The notes beneath the pieces were generated by a model. It saw only the letters and a program-made list of their open reading frames with translations, ran no database searches and had not been told where the DNA came from. Position numbers and translations under genes: made by a program. From Glaciihabitans sp. (GTDB taxonomy: Bacteria; Actinomycetota; Actinomycetes; Actinomycetales; Microbacteriaceae), in NCBI GenBank assembly GCA_025465535.1, contig JAODMY010000110.1:19335-83334 (forward strand): DNA of 64,000 bases, written 5' to 3'. Positions 10,230 through 19,464 of this stretch are shown one piece after another; positions within the stretch are counted from its first letter, which is position 1, and every line of letters starts with the position of its first letter.

Positions 10230-10628
10230 TCATTCTCGCATCCGCAGGACGGGTAAATGTTCGGACAGGTCCGCGCGGGAACCGGACGCCGACACGGCCC
10301 CCGCGGCGAGCGCGACGGGCCAGTCGGTGGCGCCGGTTGCCAGCGCGAGCCAGGTTGCGGAATCCATCTCGACGACGTTGGGAGGGGTGCCGCGGGTGTG
10401 GCGCGGTCCCTCGATCGCCTGGGTTGCGCCAAATGGCGGCACCCGCACCTCGACCGTGTTGCCCGGGGCGGATTCGGCCAGCAGCTGCAGCAGGTAGCGG
10501 ACGGCGGTCGCAGTCGTGTCGCGATTCACGCCCCGAATTCCGCTGCCGGTTGCCCCGGTCCCGCCCTCCGCTACCGCGGCACGCACGGCCGACTCACCAA
10601 CCTCATCCGCGATCCGTGCCCTTGCCAT
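10230..10628 (-). CDS. Sterol carrier family protein-like (MDMPI/SCP-like small actinobacterial protein)
   Basis: [20 protein letters not shown]...[43 protein letters not shown]. Confidence 0.65.
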   Translation of the reverse strand: MARARIADEVGESAVRAAVAEGGTGATGSGIRGVNRDTTATAVRYLLQLLAESAPGNTVEVRVPPFGATQAIEGPRHTRGTPPNVVEMDSATWLALATGATDWPVALAAGAVSASGSRADLSEHLPVLRMRE

Positions 10629-10630
10629 AT

Positions 10631-10675
10631 CTCAACGGTAGCCACCTCAACGGCAGCCACCTCAACGGCAGCCCG
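10631..10675. repeat. Tandem repeat, 3 x 15 bp (CTCAACGGCAGCCAC)
   Basis: ctcaacggtagccac / ctcaacggcagccac / ctcaacggcagcccg, immediately upstream of the minus-strand gene at 10628. Confidence 0.9.
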
Positions 10676-10680
10676 ACCGC

Positions 10681-10780
10681 CCGTTCATAACTCAGCCTGA
10701 TTTTCACCGAGGACGGTCCGGCTCCCGGAAACACTGGACTCCCGGCGGCGCATCGCAAATCCAGGCTGAGTTATGAACGG
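10681..10780. repeat. Inverted-repeat element, perfect 19-bp arms, 62-bp spacer
   Basis: CCGTTCATAACTCAGCCTG at 10681-10699 and its exact reverse complement CAGGCTGAGTTATGAACGG at 10762-10780. Confidence 0.95.
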
Positions 10781-10844
10781 CAGCGACGGTCGCGAGACAC
10801 GGGGAAAGGGACACAGGCCGCGCAGCCGCCAGTAGCCTTAGGGG

Positions 10845-12086
10845 GTGCGAATCCTTGTATTGGGCTCCGGTGCGCGCGAGCATGCCATCATCACGTCGCT
10901 GCTGTCAGAGCGCGCCGGTCACGAGATCACCTCGGCTCCGGGCAACGCCGGCATCGCCGCGGTCGTGCCCGTCGTCGCGCTCGATCCGACCAACGGGGAT
11001 GTGGTGGCGCAGTACGCGCTCGACAACGCCATCGACCTGGTCGTCGTCGGGCCCGAGGCGCCGCTCGTCGCGGGTGTCGCCGACAAGCTGCGCACGCGCG
11101 GCATCCCGGTGTTCGGGCCGAGCAAGGCGGCCGCCGCCCTCGAGGGCAGCAAGACGTTCGCGAAGCGGATCATGGATGAGGCCGGAGTTCCGAGCGGACG
11201 GGCCATTCGCGCCGGCACGCTCGCCGAAGCGATCGAGGCGATCGACGAATACGGCGCGCCCTACGTAGTCAAGGCCGACGGGCTCGCGGCCGGCAAGGGC
11301 GTACTCGTCACACCGGATCGCGATGCCGCCGTCGCCCACGCGGAGTACTGGCTCCAACACGGGAGCGTCCTTGTCGAAGAATTCCTCGCTGGCCAGGAGG
11401 TCTCGCTGTTCCTTTTGAGCGACGGCCACACCGTTCTTCCGCTGTCTCCCGCCCAGGATTACAAGCGAGTTTTCGATCGCGACGAGGGTCCGAACACGGG
11501 CGGAATGGGCGCGTACTCGCCCCTGCCCTGGCTTCCCGACGGCTTCGTGGACGAGGTGATCGACACGATCGCCCTGCCGACGATCCGGCAGTTGGCGGCC
11601 GAGCAGAAACCGTTCATCGGGCTGCTGTACTGCGGACTGATCCTGACGGCGAAGGGCACCCGCGTCATTGAGTTCAACGCGCGCTTCGGCGACCCGGAGA
11701 CGCAGGTCGTCCTGCCGCGACTGGTAACCCCCTTGAGTGGTTTGCTGTTTGCCGCGGCAACCGGCGGCCTCGGATCGTTGCCGCGACCCGAGTTTTCGGA
11801 TGAGGTCGCCGTCACCGTCGTGCTCGCGAGCGAGGGATACCCGGAGGATCCGATCACGGGTCGCCCGATCTCCGGACTCGACCGGGTGGAGGACGTGACC
11901 ATCGCGCACGCGGCGACCGCCGCATCTGGTGACGGCGGCTACATCGCGACCGGTGGGCGCGTGCTCAGCGTCGTCGCGCTCGGCGAGACTTTTGAGGCGG
12001 CGCGTGCGAAGGCCTACGCGGCGCTCGAGCAGATCCACCTCGAGGGAAGCCACTACCGCACCGATATCGCAGAGAGGGTCGTCTAG
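10845..12086 (+). CDS. purD: Phosphoribosylamine--glycine ligase
   Basis: [28 protein letters not shown]-grasp [31 protein letters not shown]. Confidence 0.98.
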   Translation: MRILVLGSGAREHAIITSLLSERAGHEITSAPGNAGIAAVVPVVALDPTNGDVVAQYALDNAIDLVVVGPEAPLVAGVADKLRTRGIPVFGPSKAAAALEGSKTFAKRIMDEAGVPSGRAIRAGTLAEAIEAIDEYGAPYVVKADGLAAGKGVLVTPDRDAAVAHAEYWLQHGSVLVEEFLAGQEVSLFLLSDGHTVLPLSPAQDYKRVFDRDEGPNTGGMGAYSPLPWLPDGFVDEVIDTIALPTIRQLAAEQKPFIGLLYCGLILTAKGTRVIEFNARFGDPETQVVLPRLVTPLSGLLFAAATGGLGSLPRPEFSDEVAVTVVLASEGYPEDPITGRPISGLDRVEDVTIAHAATAASGDGGYIATGGRVLSVVALGETFEAARAKAYAALEQIHLEGSHYRTDIAERVV

Positions 12087-12958
12087 TGCCTGACACCGAT
12101 TCCGCAGCACAAGAGCTGGACGGCTGGACGCACGAATACTCCGGCAAGGTCCGCGACCTTTACTCGTCCCCCGAACATCCGAAACGGGTGCTGATGGTGG
12201 CTAGCGATCGGGTGAGTGCGGCAGACCACGTGCTCACGCCGGCCATCCCCGGTAAGGGAGCGCTGCTCACGAAGCTCAGTCTGTGGTGGTTCGACCAGCT
12301 GGACAGCATGCCGAATCACCTCGCGCCAACAGACGAGTGGGCGGCGATTCCGGCCTCGGTCGCCGATCGCGCGATGCTCGTGACCAAGCTCGACATGTTC
12401 CCCATCGAGTGCGTCGTCCGCGGTTACCTCTCGGGCAGCGGCTGGGTCGAATACCAGGCGAGCCAGAGCGTGTGCGGCGTTCCGCTGCCCGCCGGACTCA
12501 CGGATGGCGACCGACTGCCCGAGCCGATTTTCACCCCGGCCTTCAAGGCCCCCGTGGGCGAGCACGACGAGAACATCACCCTCGAACGCACAGCGCAGCT
12601 GGTCGGAATCGAGAACGCCAGCGCACTGCGCGACCTGTCGATCGCGGTGTTTGAGCGCGCATCCACCATTGCTGAGGCCAAGGGCATCATCCTTGCCGAC
12701 ACCAAGTTCGAGTTCGGCGCGAGCGAGGACGGGACGATCACGCTGGGGGACGAGGTCCTCACCTCTGACAGCAGCCGATACTGGGATGCGGCAACCTACG
12801 CCGGCGGCAACCGCACGGCCAGCTTCGACAAGCAGGGCGTGCGCGACTGGCTGAAGGCGAACTGGTCAGGCGAGGGCACGCCGCCGCCGCTTGCCGCAGA
12901 CGTGGTCACCGCGACGGCGACGCGATACCGGGAGTTGGTCGATCGGCTCACCGCCTGA
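12086..12958 (+). CDS. purC: SAICAR synthase
   Basis: YSGKVRDLY; ASDRVSAADHVL; IECVVRGYLSGSGWVEYQ; LADTKFEFG. Confidence 0.97.
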   Translation: MPDTDSAAQELDGWTHEYSGKVRDLYSSPEHPKRVLMVASDRVSAADHVLTPAIPGKGALLTKLSLWWFDQLDSMPNHLAPTDEWAAIPASVADRAMLVTKLDMFPIECVVRGYLSGSGWVEYQASQSVCGVPLPAGLTDGDRLPEPIFTPAFKAPVGEHDENITLERTAQLVGIENASALRDLSIAVFERASTIAEAKGIILADTKFEFGASEDGTITLGDEVLTSDSSRYWDAATYAGGNRTASFDKQGVRDWLKANWSGEGTPPPLAADVVTATATRYRELVDRLTA

Positions 12959-12970
12959 TCCTCAAACCCC

Positions 12971-13036
12971 GTCTGCCCCCGTGCGATGCGTCTGCCCCCG
13001 TACGTACGGGGGCAGATGCATCGGGCGGGGGCAGAC
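12971..13036. repeat. 66-bp nested palindrome, copy 1
   Basis: gtctgcccccgtgcgatgcgtctgcccccgtacgtacgggggcagatgcatcgggcgggggcagac; GTACGTAC centre; 12 bp after the purC stop. Confidence 0.95.
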
Positions 13037-13075
13037 TGAAGGAATGCGCGACCGGTCCATGAGGTTATACCAGAG

Positions 13076-13957
13076 ATGAACGACAACCTCCTGGCCGCAG
13101 ACACCGCGATGGGGCCGGTGACCCTTCTCGTCGCCGACCTCGACGCGATGACGGCGTACTACCGGGACGCGGTCGCGCTCCGCGTGATCGACGAGACGCC
13201 CGGAGGTGCGACGGCGGCTCGCGTGACTCTTGGCCGCGGCACCACGCCGGTCATCATCCTCGAGGACTCGCCGGGCCTGAAGCACGCGTCGCGGCACGAT
13301 GCCGGACTGTTCCACACGGCGATCCTGTTCGAGACCGAGCGGGCGCTCGCCGCATCCGTATATTCGGTCGCACAGAAGCATCCCGGGTCGTTCACCGGCA
13401 GCTCCGACCACCTGGTCTCGAAGGCCTTCTACTTCACCGATCCCGAGGGCAACGGCGTCGAACTCTACTGGGACAGGGACCGCACCCAGTGGAGCTGGAC
13501 GCACGGCTCGATCGAGATGAGCACGCTGTTCCTCGATCCGAACGGATTCCTGCGGGAGAACCTGACTGATGAAGTGATCGAGAACCCGGTGGATGGCGGC
13601 GCCCGCGTCGGCCATGTCCACCTCTCGGTCGGTGACACGGCCACCGCGCGCGAGTTCTACGTCGACCGCCTCGGCTTCGAACAGACCATTGAAATACCCG
13701 GCCAAGCCGTGTTCGTCAGCGCCGGGAAGTACCACCATCACATGGCCATGAATGTGTGGAACTCGCGCGGAGCCGGACGCCGCGCACGAACCCTCGGCCT
13801 CGGCCAGGTCGACATCGTCGTGCCGTCGGCGGATGACATCGGCGCCCTCACCGAACGGATGTCGCACTTCGGAATCGAGACCCGCGACGACGGAGCGACG
13901 GTTGCCTTCGATGACCCATGGGCGAACCTGATTAGGGTCACATCTTCGGCGCGATAG
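13076..13957 (+). CDS. VOC-family glyoxalase / catechol-2,3-dioxygenase-like protein
   Basis: Two VOC modules (VTLLVADLDAMTAYYRDAVALRVI... and GHVHLSVGDTATAREFYVDRLGFE); DPEGNGVELYWDRDR. Confidence 0.85.
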   Translation: MNDNLLAADTAMGPVTLLVADLDAMTAYYRDAVALRVIDETPGGATAARVTLGRGTTPVIILEDSPGLKHASRHDAGLFHTAILFETERALAASVYSVAQKHPGSFTGSSDHLVSKAFYFTDPEGNGVELYWDRDRTQWSWTHGSIEMSTLFLDPNGFLRENLTDEVIENPVDGGARVGHVHLSVGDTATAREFYVDRLGFEQTIEIPGQAVFVSAGKYHHHMAMNVWNSRGAGRRARTLGLGQVDIVVPSADDIGALTERMSHFGIETRDDGATVAFDDPWANLIRVTSSAR

Positions 13958-13967
13958 CCTGAGCAGG

Positions 13968-14699
13968 ATGGCCATTAATCCCCGCTACAGCCGCCTCATC
14001 GCGGTGCTCCTCGGCCCCGTCGTGTTGCCGCAGGCTCAGCGGGTGAAGCGCGTCATCCCTCGGCTCCCCGATGCCGCCCAGCCGTGGCACGGTGCGGTCG
14101 CGGGCGACGACCAGTTGAGCATCCTCGTGCTCGGGGATTCGACGGCGGCCGGCGTCGGCGCCGACACCCAGGACGACGCCCTTCCCGGCCACCTCGCCCG
14201 AGCCTTCGCGGCCGAGTGGGAGCGCGGTGTCGCCTGGCGGGCCATCGGCGAGAATGGGGCAACGACGCAGGACATCGCGCTTCGCTACCTCGACGACGCA
14301 TGCCACGAGCGCTACGACCTGATCTTCCTGACCGTCGGCGCGAACGATGCGCTGACGCTGCGGTCGCGACGGGCGTTTCGGCGCGACTTCCGCACCATCC
14401 TTCGGCGACTGCGTGCGGCGAATCCGAAGGCGCTGATCATGGTGTCGAGCCTGCCCGGGTTCTCGCAGTTCGAGTCGCTGCCCAATCCTCTTCGCTTCGC
14501 GCTTCACCTGCACGGCCAGAATCTGGAGAACGCGGCACGCAAGTTCGTGAAGTCCGAGCCGGGCGTGATCATGTCACCGTCGGCGCCCGGATACACCCCG
14601 GGGTTCTTCGCGAGCGACCGCTTTCACCCGAGTCCCAGCGGATACCGCGACTGGGTCGACTTCGCCCTCGCCGACGCCAAGCTCGTCCGCGGATCATGA
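13968..14699 (+). CDS. SGNH/GDSL-type esterase/lipase
   Basis: Block I LSILVLGDSTAAGVGA; GANDAL; terminal DRFHPSPSGY. Confidence 0.88.
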   Translation: MAINPRYSRLIAVLLGPVVLPQAQRVKRVIPRLPDAAQPWHGAVAGDDQLSILVLGDSTAAGVGADTQDDALPGHLARAFAAEWERGVAWRAIGENGATTQDIALRYLDDACHERYDLIFLTVGANDALTLRSRRAFRRDFRTILRRLRAANPKALIMVSSLPGFSQFESLPNPLRFALHLHGQNLENAARKFVKSEPGVIMSPSAPGYTPGFFASDRFHPSPSGYRDWVDFALADAKLVRGS

Positions 14700-15349
14700 C
14701 CGAACTGCGCTCGCTCGACGAGGTCGCGCGAGTGATTCGGGGCTCTCTCGTTCCGGGCAGGCGCACGCTCGTCGCGATTGTCGGCGCGCCGGGAGCAGGC
14801 AAATCCACCATCGCGGCCCTGCTCGCCCCACTAATCCCTGCCGCGATCCTGCCGATGGACGGATTCCACCTGCCGCAGGCCGAACTGGTGCGCCTCGGAC
14901 GCCGCGACCGGATGGGCGCGCCGGACACCTTCGACGTCGAGGCGTTCCTCGCGGTGCTGACCGCGCTTAACGGAAATTCAGGAGATCGCATACTCGCACC
15001 AGGCTTCGACCGCGAGATCGAGGAGCCAATACCGGATGCGATTGACATATCTCCTGAATTTCCGTGCGTCATCGTCGAGGGCAACTACCTGCTGCTGGAT
15101 CGGGGGGCCGGCGGCGGCACTGATACCGGCGCCAGCGGCGGGTGGGCGCGCGCCGCCGACCAGTTCGACCTCAGCTTCTACGTGGAAGTCGACCACCCGC
15201 TTCGGCTCGCACGGCTGATCGCCCGGCACGAGCAGTTCGGCAAGAGCCCTGCTGATGCTCTGGCCTGGGCGCTCGGTCCTGACGAGGACAACGCCCGCAT
15301 CATCGCCGCCACGGCCACGCGCGCCGACCACACCATCAGGCTCGATTAG
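14696..15349 (+). CDS. Nucleoside/nucleotide kinase family protein (PanK/uridine-kinase-like P-loop kinase)
   Basis: Walker A VAIVGAPGAGKST; PMDGFHLPQAEL; APGFDREIEEPIPDAI; VEGNYLLLD. ATG at 14696 overlaps the upstream stop. Confidence 0.85.
   Translation: MTELRSLDEVARVIRGSLVPGRRTLVAIVGAPGAGKSTIAALLAPLIPAAILPMDGFHLPQAELVRLGRRDRMGAPDTFDVEAFLAVLTALNGNSGDRILAPGFDREIEEPIPDAIDISPEFPCVIVEGNYLLLDRGAGGGTDTGASGGWARAADQFDLSFYVEVDHPLRLARLIARHEQFGKSPADALAWALGPDEDNARIIAATATRADHTIRLD
14971..15064. repeat. Inverted-repeat element inside a CDS, perfect 16-bp arms, 62-bp spacer
   Basis: CGGAAATTCAGGAGAT at 14971-14986 and exact reverse complement ATCTCCTGAATTTCCG at 15049-15064. Confidence 0.95.
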
Positions 15350-15389
15350 AATTAGCCCATCCCCCCGCCCCTGCAGAAGGAGCAACACA

Positions 15390-15647
15390 GTGCCAACAAT
15401 CGTCGTCGAGGTCATGCCGAAGGCCGAACTTCTCGACCCCCAGGGCAAGGCCGTCGCAGGCGCGCTCGCTCGCCTCGGCAAAGACCAGTTCTCGAACGTG
15501 CGCATCGGTAAGCGCTTCGAGGTCACCGTCGACGGAACCGTGGATGAGGCCCTTTTGGCCGAAGTCCGCGAGCTGGCCGAAGAAATATTCTCAAACTCGG
15601 TGATCGAGGATGTCGTGAGCGTGACGGTCCTGGCGGAGCTCGCCTAA
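15390..15647 (+). CDS. purS: Phosphoribosylformylglycinamidine synthase subunit PurS
   Basis: GTG start at 15390; MPTIVVEVMPKAELLDPQGKAVAGALARLGKDQFSNVRIGKRFEV. Confidence 0.95.
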   Translation: MPTIVVEVMPKAELLDPQGKAVAGALARLGKDQFSNVRIGKRFEVTVDGTVDEALLAEVRELAEEIFSNSVIEDVVSVTVLAELA

Positions 15648-16343
<696 letters not shown>

Positions 16344-16746
16344 TCACCCCCTCGCCGCGTTCGCGGAGGGCCGTTTGCGGGTGTCCCTCCAACTGGGGTG
16401 ACCACGATATTCTGCGGATCTCGGCGGAAAAATACCCTCACATCCGCGAGTAATCAAGCCTGATTCCACTCATAGGCGTTTCGAAGTTTGCGCGGTACTC
16501 TGATCAAGCACTCCCGATTGCAGCGCCTGTACCCGCCGGCCGGAACGTCGTCCTGACCAGCATCGGTGCCGCAAGAACCCCCTTAGCCCGAATCTTTGGC
16601 AGGTCATGAATTGTCCCGACTTTGAATTCATAGCTACAGGTCGTTTACCCGAAGACGACACGTGCGAATTGGTACTGCCCGCGCGCTCCAACGCGATTGG
16701 AGAACGCTCTCGGCGCTAGCGCCAGCATCAAGCAAGGGTCCAGAAA

Positions 16747-19464
16747 ATGCCCAACGCTCGAACACTAAAGCCACAAACCACCCGATCCGGTGTGCGACGC
16801 CAGCCCAGCGTCGCGCAGCCAGTCCTCGATCGAGCCGATGACCTCGGCGAGTTGCTCGACGGTGTCGCGTCTCCAGGCTCTGCCATCCTCGTGGTCGGAG
16901 TGCCGGGATCCGGTCGCTCCACGCTCCTCGAAGATGTCCTCGCGAACAGCTCCGTGCGCTGCGTCTGGGTGACGCCGCATCCGTGGGAGCGGTACCAACC
17001 GCTCGCGGGCCTTTCAATGGTGCTGAATACGATCGGGGACCCCCGCATCAGCAAGTTCATCCCCCGCTTCACATTTGCCAATCCGACGGTGGACGAAACA
17101 CTAGCCACCGCGCTCGAACTGCTCCAGCTGCTGCGATCCGGCGAGCGCGAAGAGACGATCCTTCTCATTGACGACGCCGACAAGTTCGACGACCTCACCC
17201 AACTCACGTTTTCCTACCTCGCGGGTCGGCTGGCTGGAACGGGCCTCCGGATGGCAATGGTGGTGACCCCGGAGTCCGCCTACACGACCTTCGCCGGCAT
17301 CCGCAGCGTCTCGATCTCACGCCTCGACGGCGAACGGGCGATGGAACTCGCGCGCGCCATCGCGCCAACGGATGCAGACCCGCAGACCCTCGCCATGGTG
17401 TGCGACGCCTGCGCCGGCCTTCCCGGCATGATCAGCTCGACCTTTGCCCACCTGACCACGGCGCAGCTCGCCGGTCTCGCGCCGCTCGCGCTTCCGCTTT
17501 ACCCCGGGCCAGCTCCCCTCGACCTCGACAGCTGGGACCCCGAGACGGCGCTACTGCTGCGGCGCCTGTCTACCGCGCCACTCTGCAGCCTTTCGGCGCT
17601 TCCCGAGATCCGCGACGGCAACCGCGATCGATTCGAACGCCTGACCTCCCAGGGTGTGCTCGAAATCAACGGGCCCTTCGTGTCGATTCGAGATGGTGCA
17701 CTGCGATCGACGCTGTACTGGTCGATGACGACGGAACAGCGCGAGGAACTGCATCGGGATGCCGCCATCGAAGAGGCAGGACACAGCAACGCTCTCGCGC
17801 TCTGGCACGCCGACCACGGCGACAACGCGCCGGAAGGAAGCAAGGCGCTGATCGCCGAAGCCAGCGAGCTCTATCAGCAGGGCTTCGTGAGCGCGGCGAC
17901 CGAACTCACCGAACGAGCGCTGCTTCTCAGCCACGGGCTGGATGGCATCCTCGACCAGCTGCTCGCGCTATGCGAACGCCTCACGATTGTGTCCGAATTC
18001 GGCCTCGCCCGCCGGTACCTCACCCAGTGCCGTAATGAGGCCCAGGAGCCGGGCCAGCTCGCGGAGTGCCTGCGGCTCGAGGTCACTGTCGCCTCCCTCA
18101 CCGACGAGAGTATCGACGTCGGCGCGGTCGACGTCTACGCGCGGCGCATCCAGAAGAACAGCGCGCGCATCAGCGCCGAGCTGTTGTCGTTTGCCTCGGT
18201 CGCACTCGCAACGGCGGGCGACATCAGTGCGGCGCGAACCCACATCGACCGGGCATATGAGATCCAGCACGCGGATGGCGTTGCCGCGAACAGCGTGCAG
18301 AACTGGAGCCGCCGCTACCTCGACGGAATCGACGGCGCGGGAACCGGACCGACCACGAAGGATGACGCGAACGCGGACGCGGACGACCTGGCGATTTCTG
18401 TGCAACTCGTTCGTGGCCGCGCGCTCATGGTGGAGGAGCACTACGACGAAGCTCGCCACACCTTCCACAGCCTCGCGCTGTCGTCGCCCCGGCGCACCCA
18501 CGGGTCAGCCTGGACTGCTCGCGTTCTCGGTCTCTCGGCCGACAACGAGATTCGCTCGGGGCACTTCGCTGAAGCATCTCGCATCATCGACACCCTCGCA
18601 GAGCTCGCACCGCTGCAGAACTTTCGCAGCCTCCTGTTGTTCGCGTGGAACGAGGCCGTCGTGTACGACAGGCCGACCGCCGAACCGCTGCTGGCGGAGG
18701 CGCGAGACCGGGCGATGCAGTTGCACCAGCCCATCCTGTCGGCGAAGCTGCTCGCGCTGGAAGGATCGCTGGCCCTCATGCGTGGCGACCTCGACGAGGC
18801 ACGGTTCCGGCTGGCGCGCGCCTACGAATCGACGCTCGACCTGCGCCCCGACTACCTTCGCGTGGAGGGCGACTTCATCGAGGTGCTCGCACGCCGTGAC
18901 GAATGGGATGCCGCCCGTCGCGTCACCGCGCGGTTTGCGGAGCGCGCGGCGCAGTATCCGTCCCGCTGGTCCGACACCGTGCTCGCGGGCAGCCGCGCAA
19001 TCGTTGCACCCGATGACCAGCTGCTCCGCGCGTTCCAGCAGGCGCTGACGATTGCAAAGGACGATGGCGCCGGATTCGAGAATGCCCGCGGACGGCTCAA
19101 CTTCGCCTTCGCGCTTGAGCGCTTCGGCCAGGGGCAGCACGCACGCGAACAGCGCCAAACCGCCGAGTTCATGTTCGAAACACTGTCTGCCGCAGGATGG
19201 GCAAGGGCCGTGCGGGATTCGGCCGCAACCATCGAGCCTCTCCTCGAGAATTCACTCCTGTCCTCTCTCACGGAGAGCGAGCTCGCGGTGCTCCGGCTCA
19301 TGCGTAAGGGCCTGCGAAACAAGGACATCGCGGGAGCCCTGTTCGTCTCGCTGCGCACGGTAGAGGTCAGGATCACCCAGATCTACCGCAAGCTCGAGGC
19401 CCGCTCACGCTCCCACCTCTTAACCCTGCTACCCGCAGACATCGATCAGATCGAATCCTTCTGA
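16747..19464 (+). CDS. Large ATP-binding LuxR-family (LAL-type) transcriptional regulator
   Basis: N-terminal Walker A VVGVPGSGRSTLLEDV and Walker B-like ILLIDDADKF; C-terminal LuxR HTH LTESELAVLRLMRKGLRNKDIAGALFVSLRTVEVRITQIYRKLEARSRSHL. Confidence 0.9.
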   Translation: MPNARTLKPQTTRSGVRRQPSVAQPVLDRADDLGELLDGVASPGSAILVVGVPGSGRSTLLEDVLANSSVRCVWVTPHPWERYQPLAGLSMVLNTIGDPRISKFIPRFTFANPTVDETLATALELLQLLRSGEREETILLIDDADKFDDLTQLTFSYLAGRLAGTGLRMAMVVTPESAYTTFAGIRSVSISRLDGERAMELARAIAPTDADPQTLAMVCDACAGLPGMISSTFAHLTTAQLAGLAPLALPLYPGPAPLDLDSWDPETALLLRRLSTAPLCSLSALPEIRDGNRDRFERLTSQGVLEINGPFVSIRDGALRSTLYWSMTTEQREELHRDAAIEEAGHSNALALWHADHGDNAPEGSKALIAEASELYQQGFVSAATELTERALLLSHGLDGILDQLLALCERLTIVSEFGLARRYLTQCRNEAQEPGQLAECLRLEVTVASLTDESIDVGAVDVYARRIQKNSARISAELLSFASVALATAGDISAARTHIDRAYEIQHADGVAANSVQNWSRRYLDGIDGAGTGPTTKDDANADADDLAISVQLVRGRALMVEEHYDEARHTFHSLALSSPRRTHGSAWTARVLGLSADNEIRSGHFAEASRIIDTLAELAPLQNFRSLLLFAWNEAVVYDRPTAEPLLAEARDRAMQLHQPILSAKLLALEGSLALMRGDLDEARFRLARAYESTLDLRPDYLRVEGDFIEVLARRDEWDAARRVTARFAERAAQYPSRWSDTVLAGSRAIVAPDDQLLRAFQQALTIAKDDGAGFENARGRLNFAFALERFGQGQHAREQRQTAEFMFETLSAAGWARAVRDSAATIEPLLENSLLSSLTESELAVLRLMRKGLRNKDIAGALFVSLRTVEVRITQIYRKLEARSRSHLLTLLPADIDQIESF

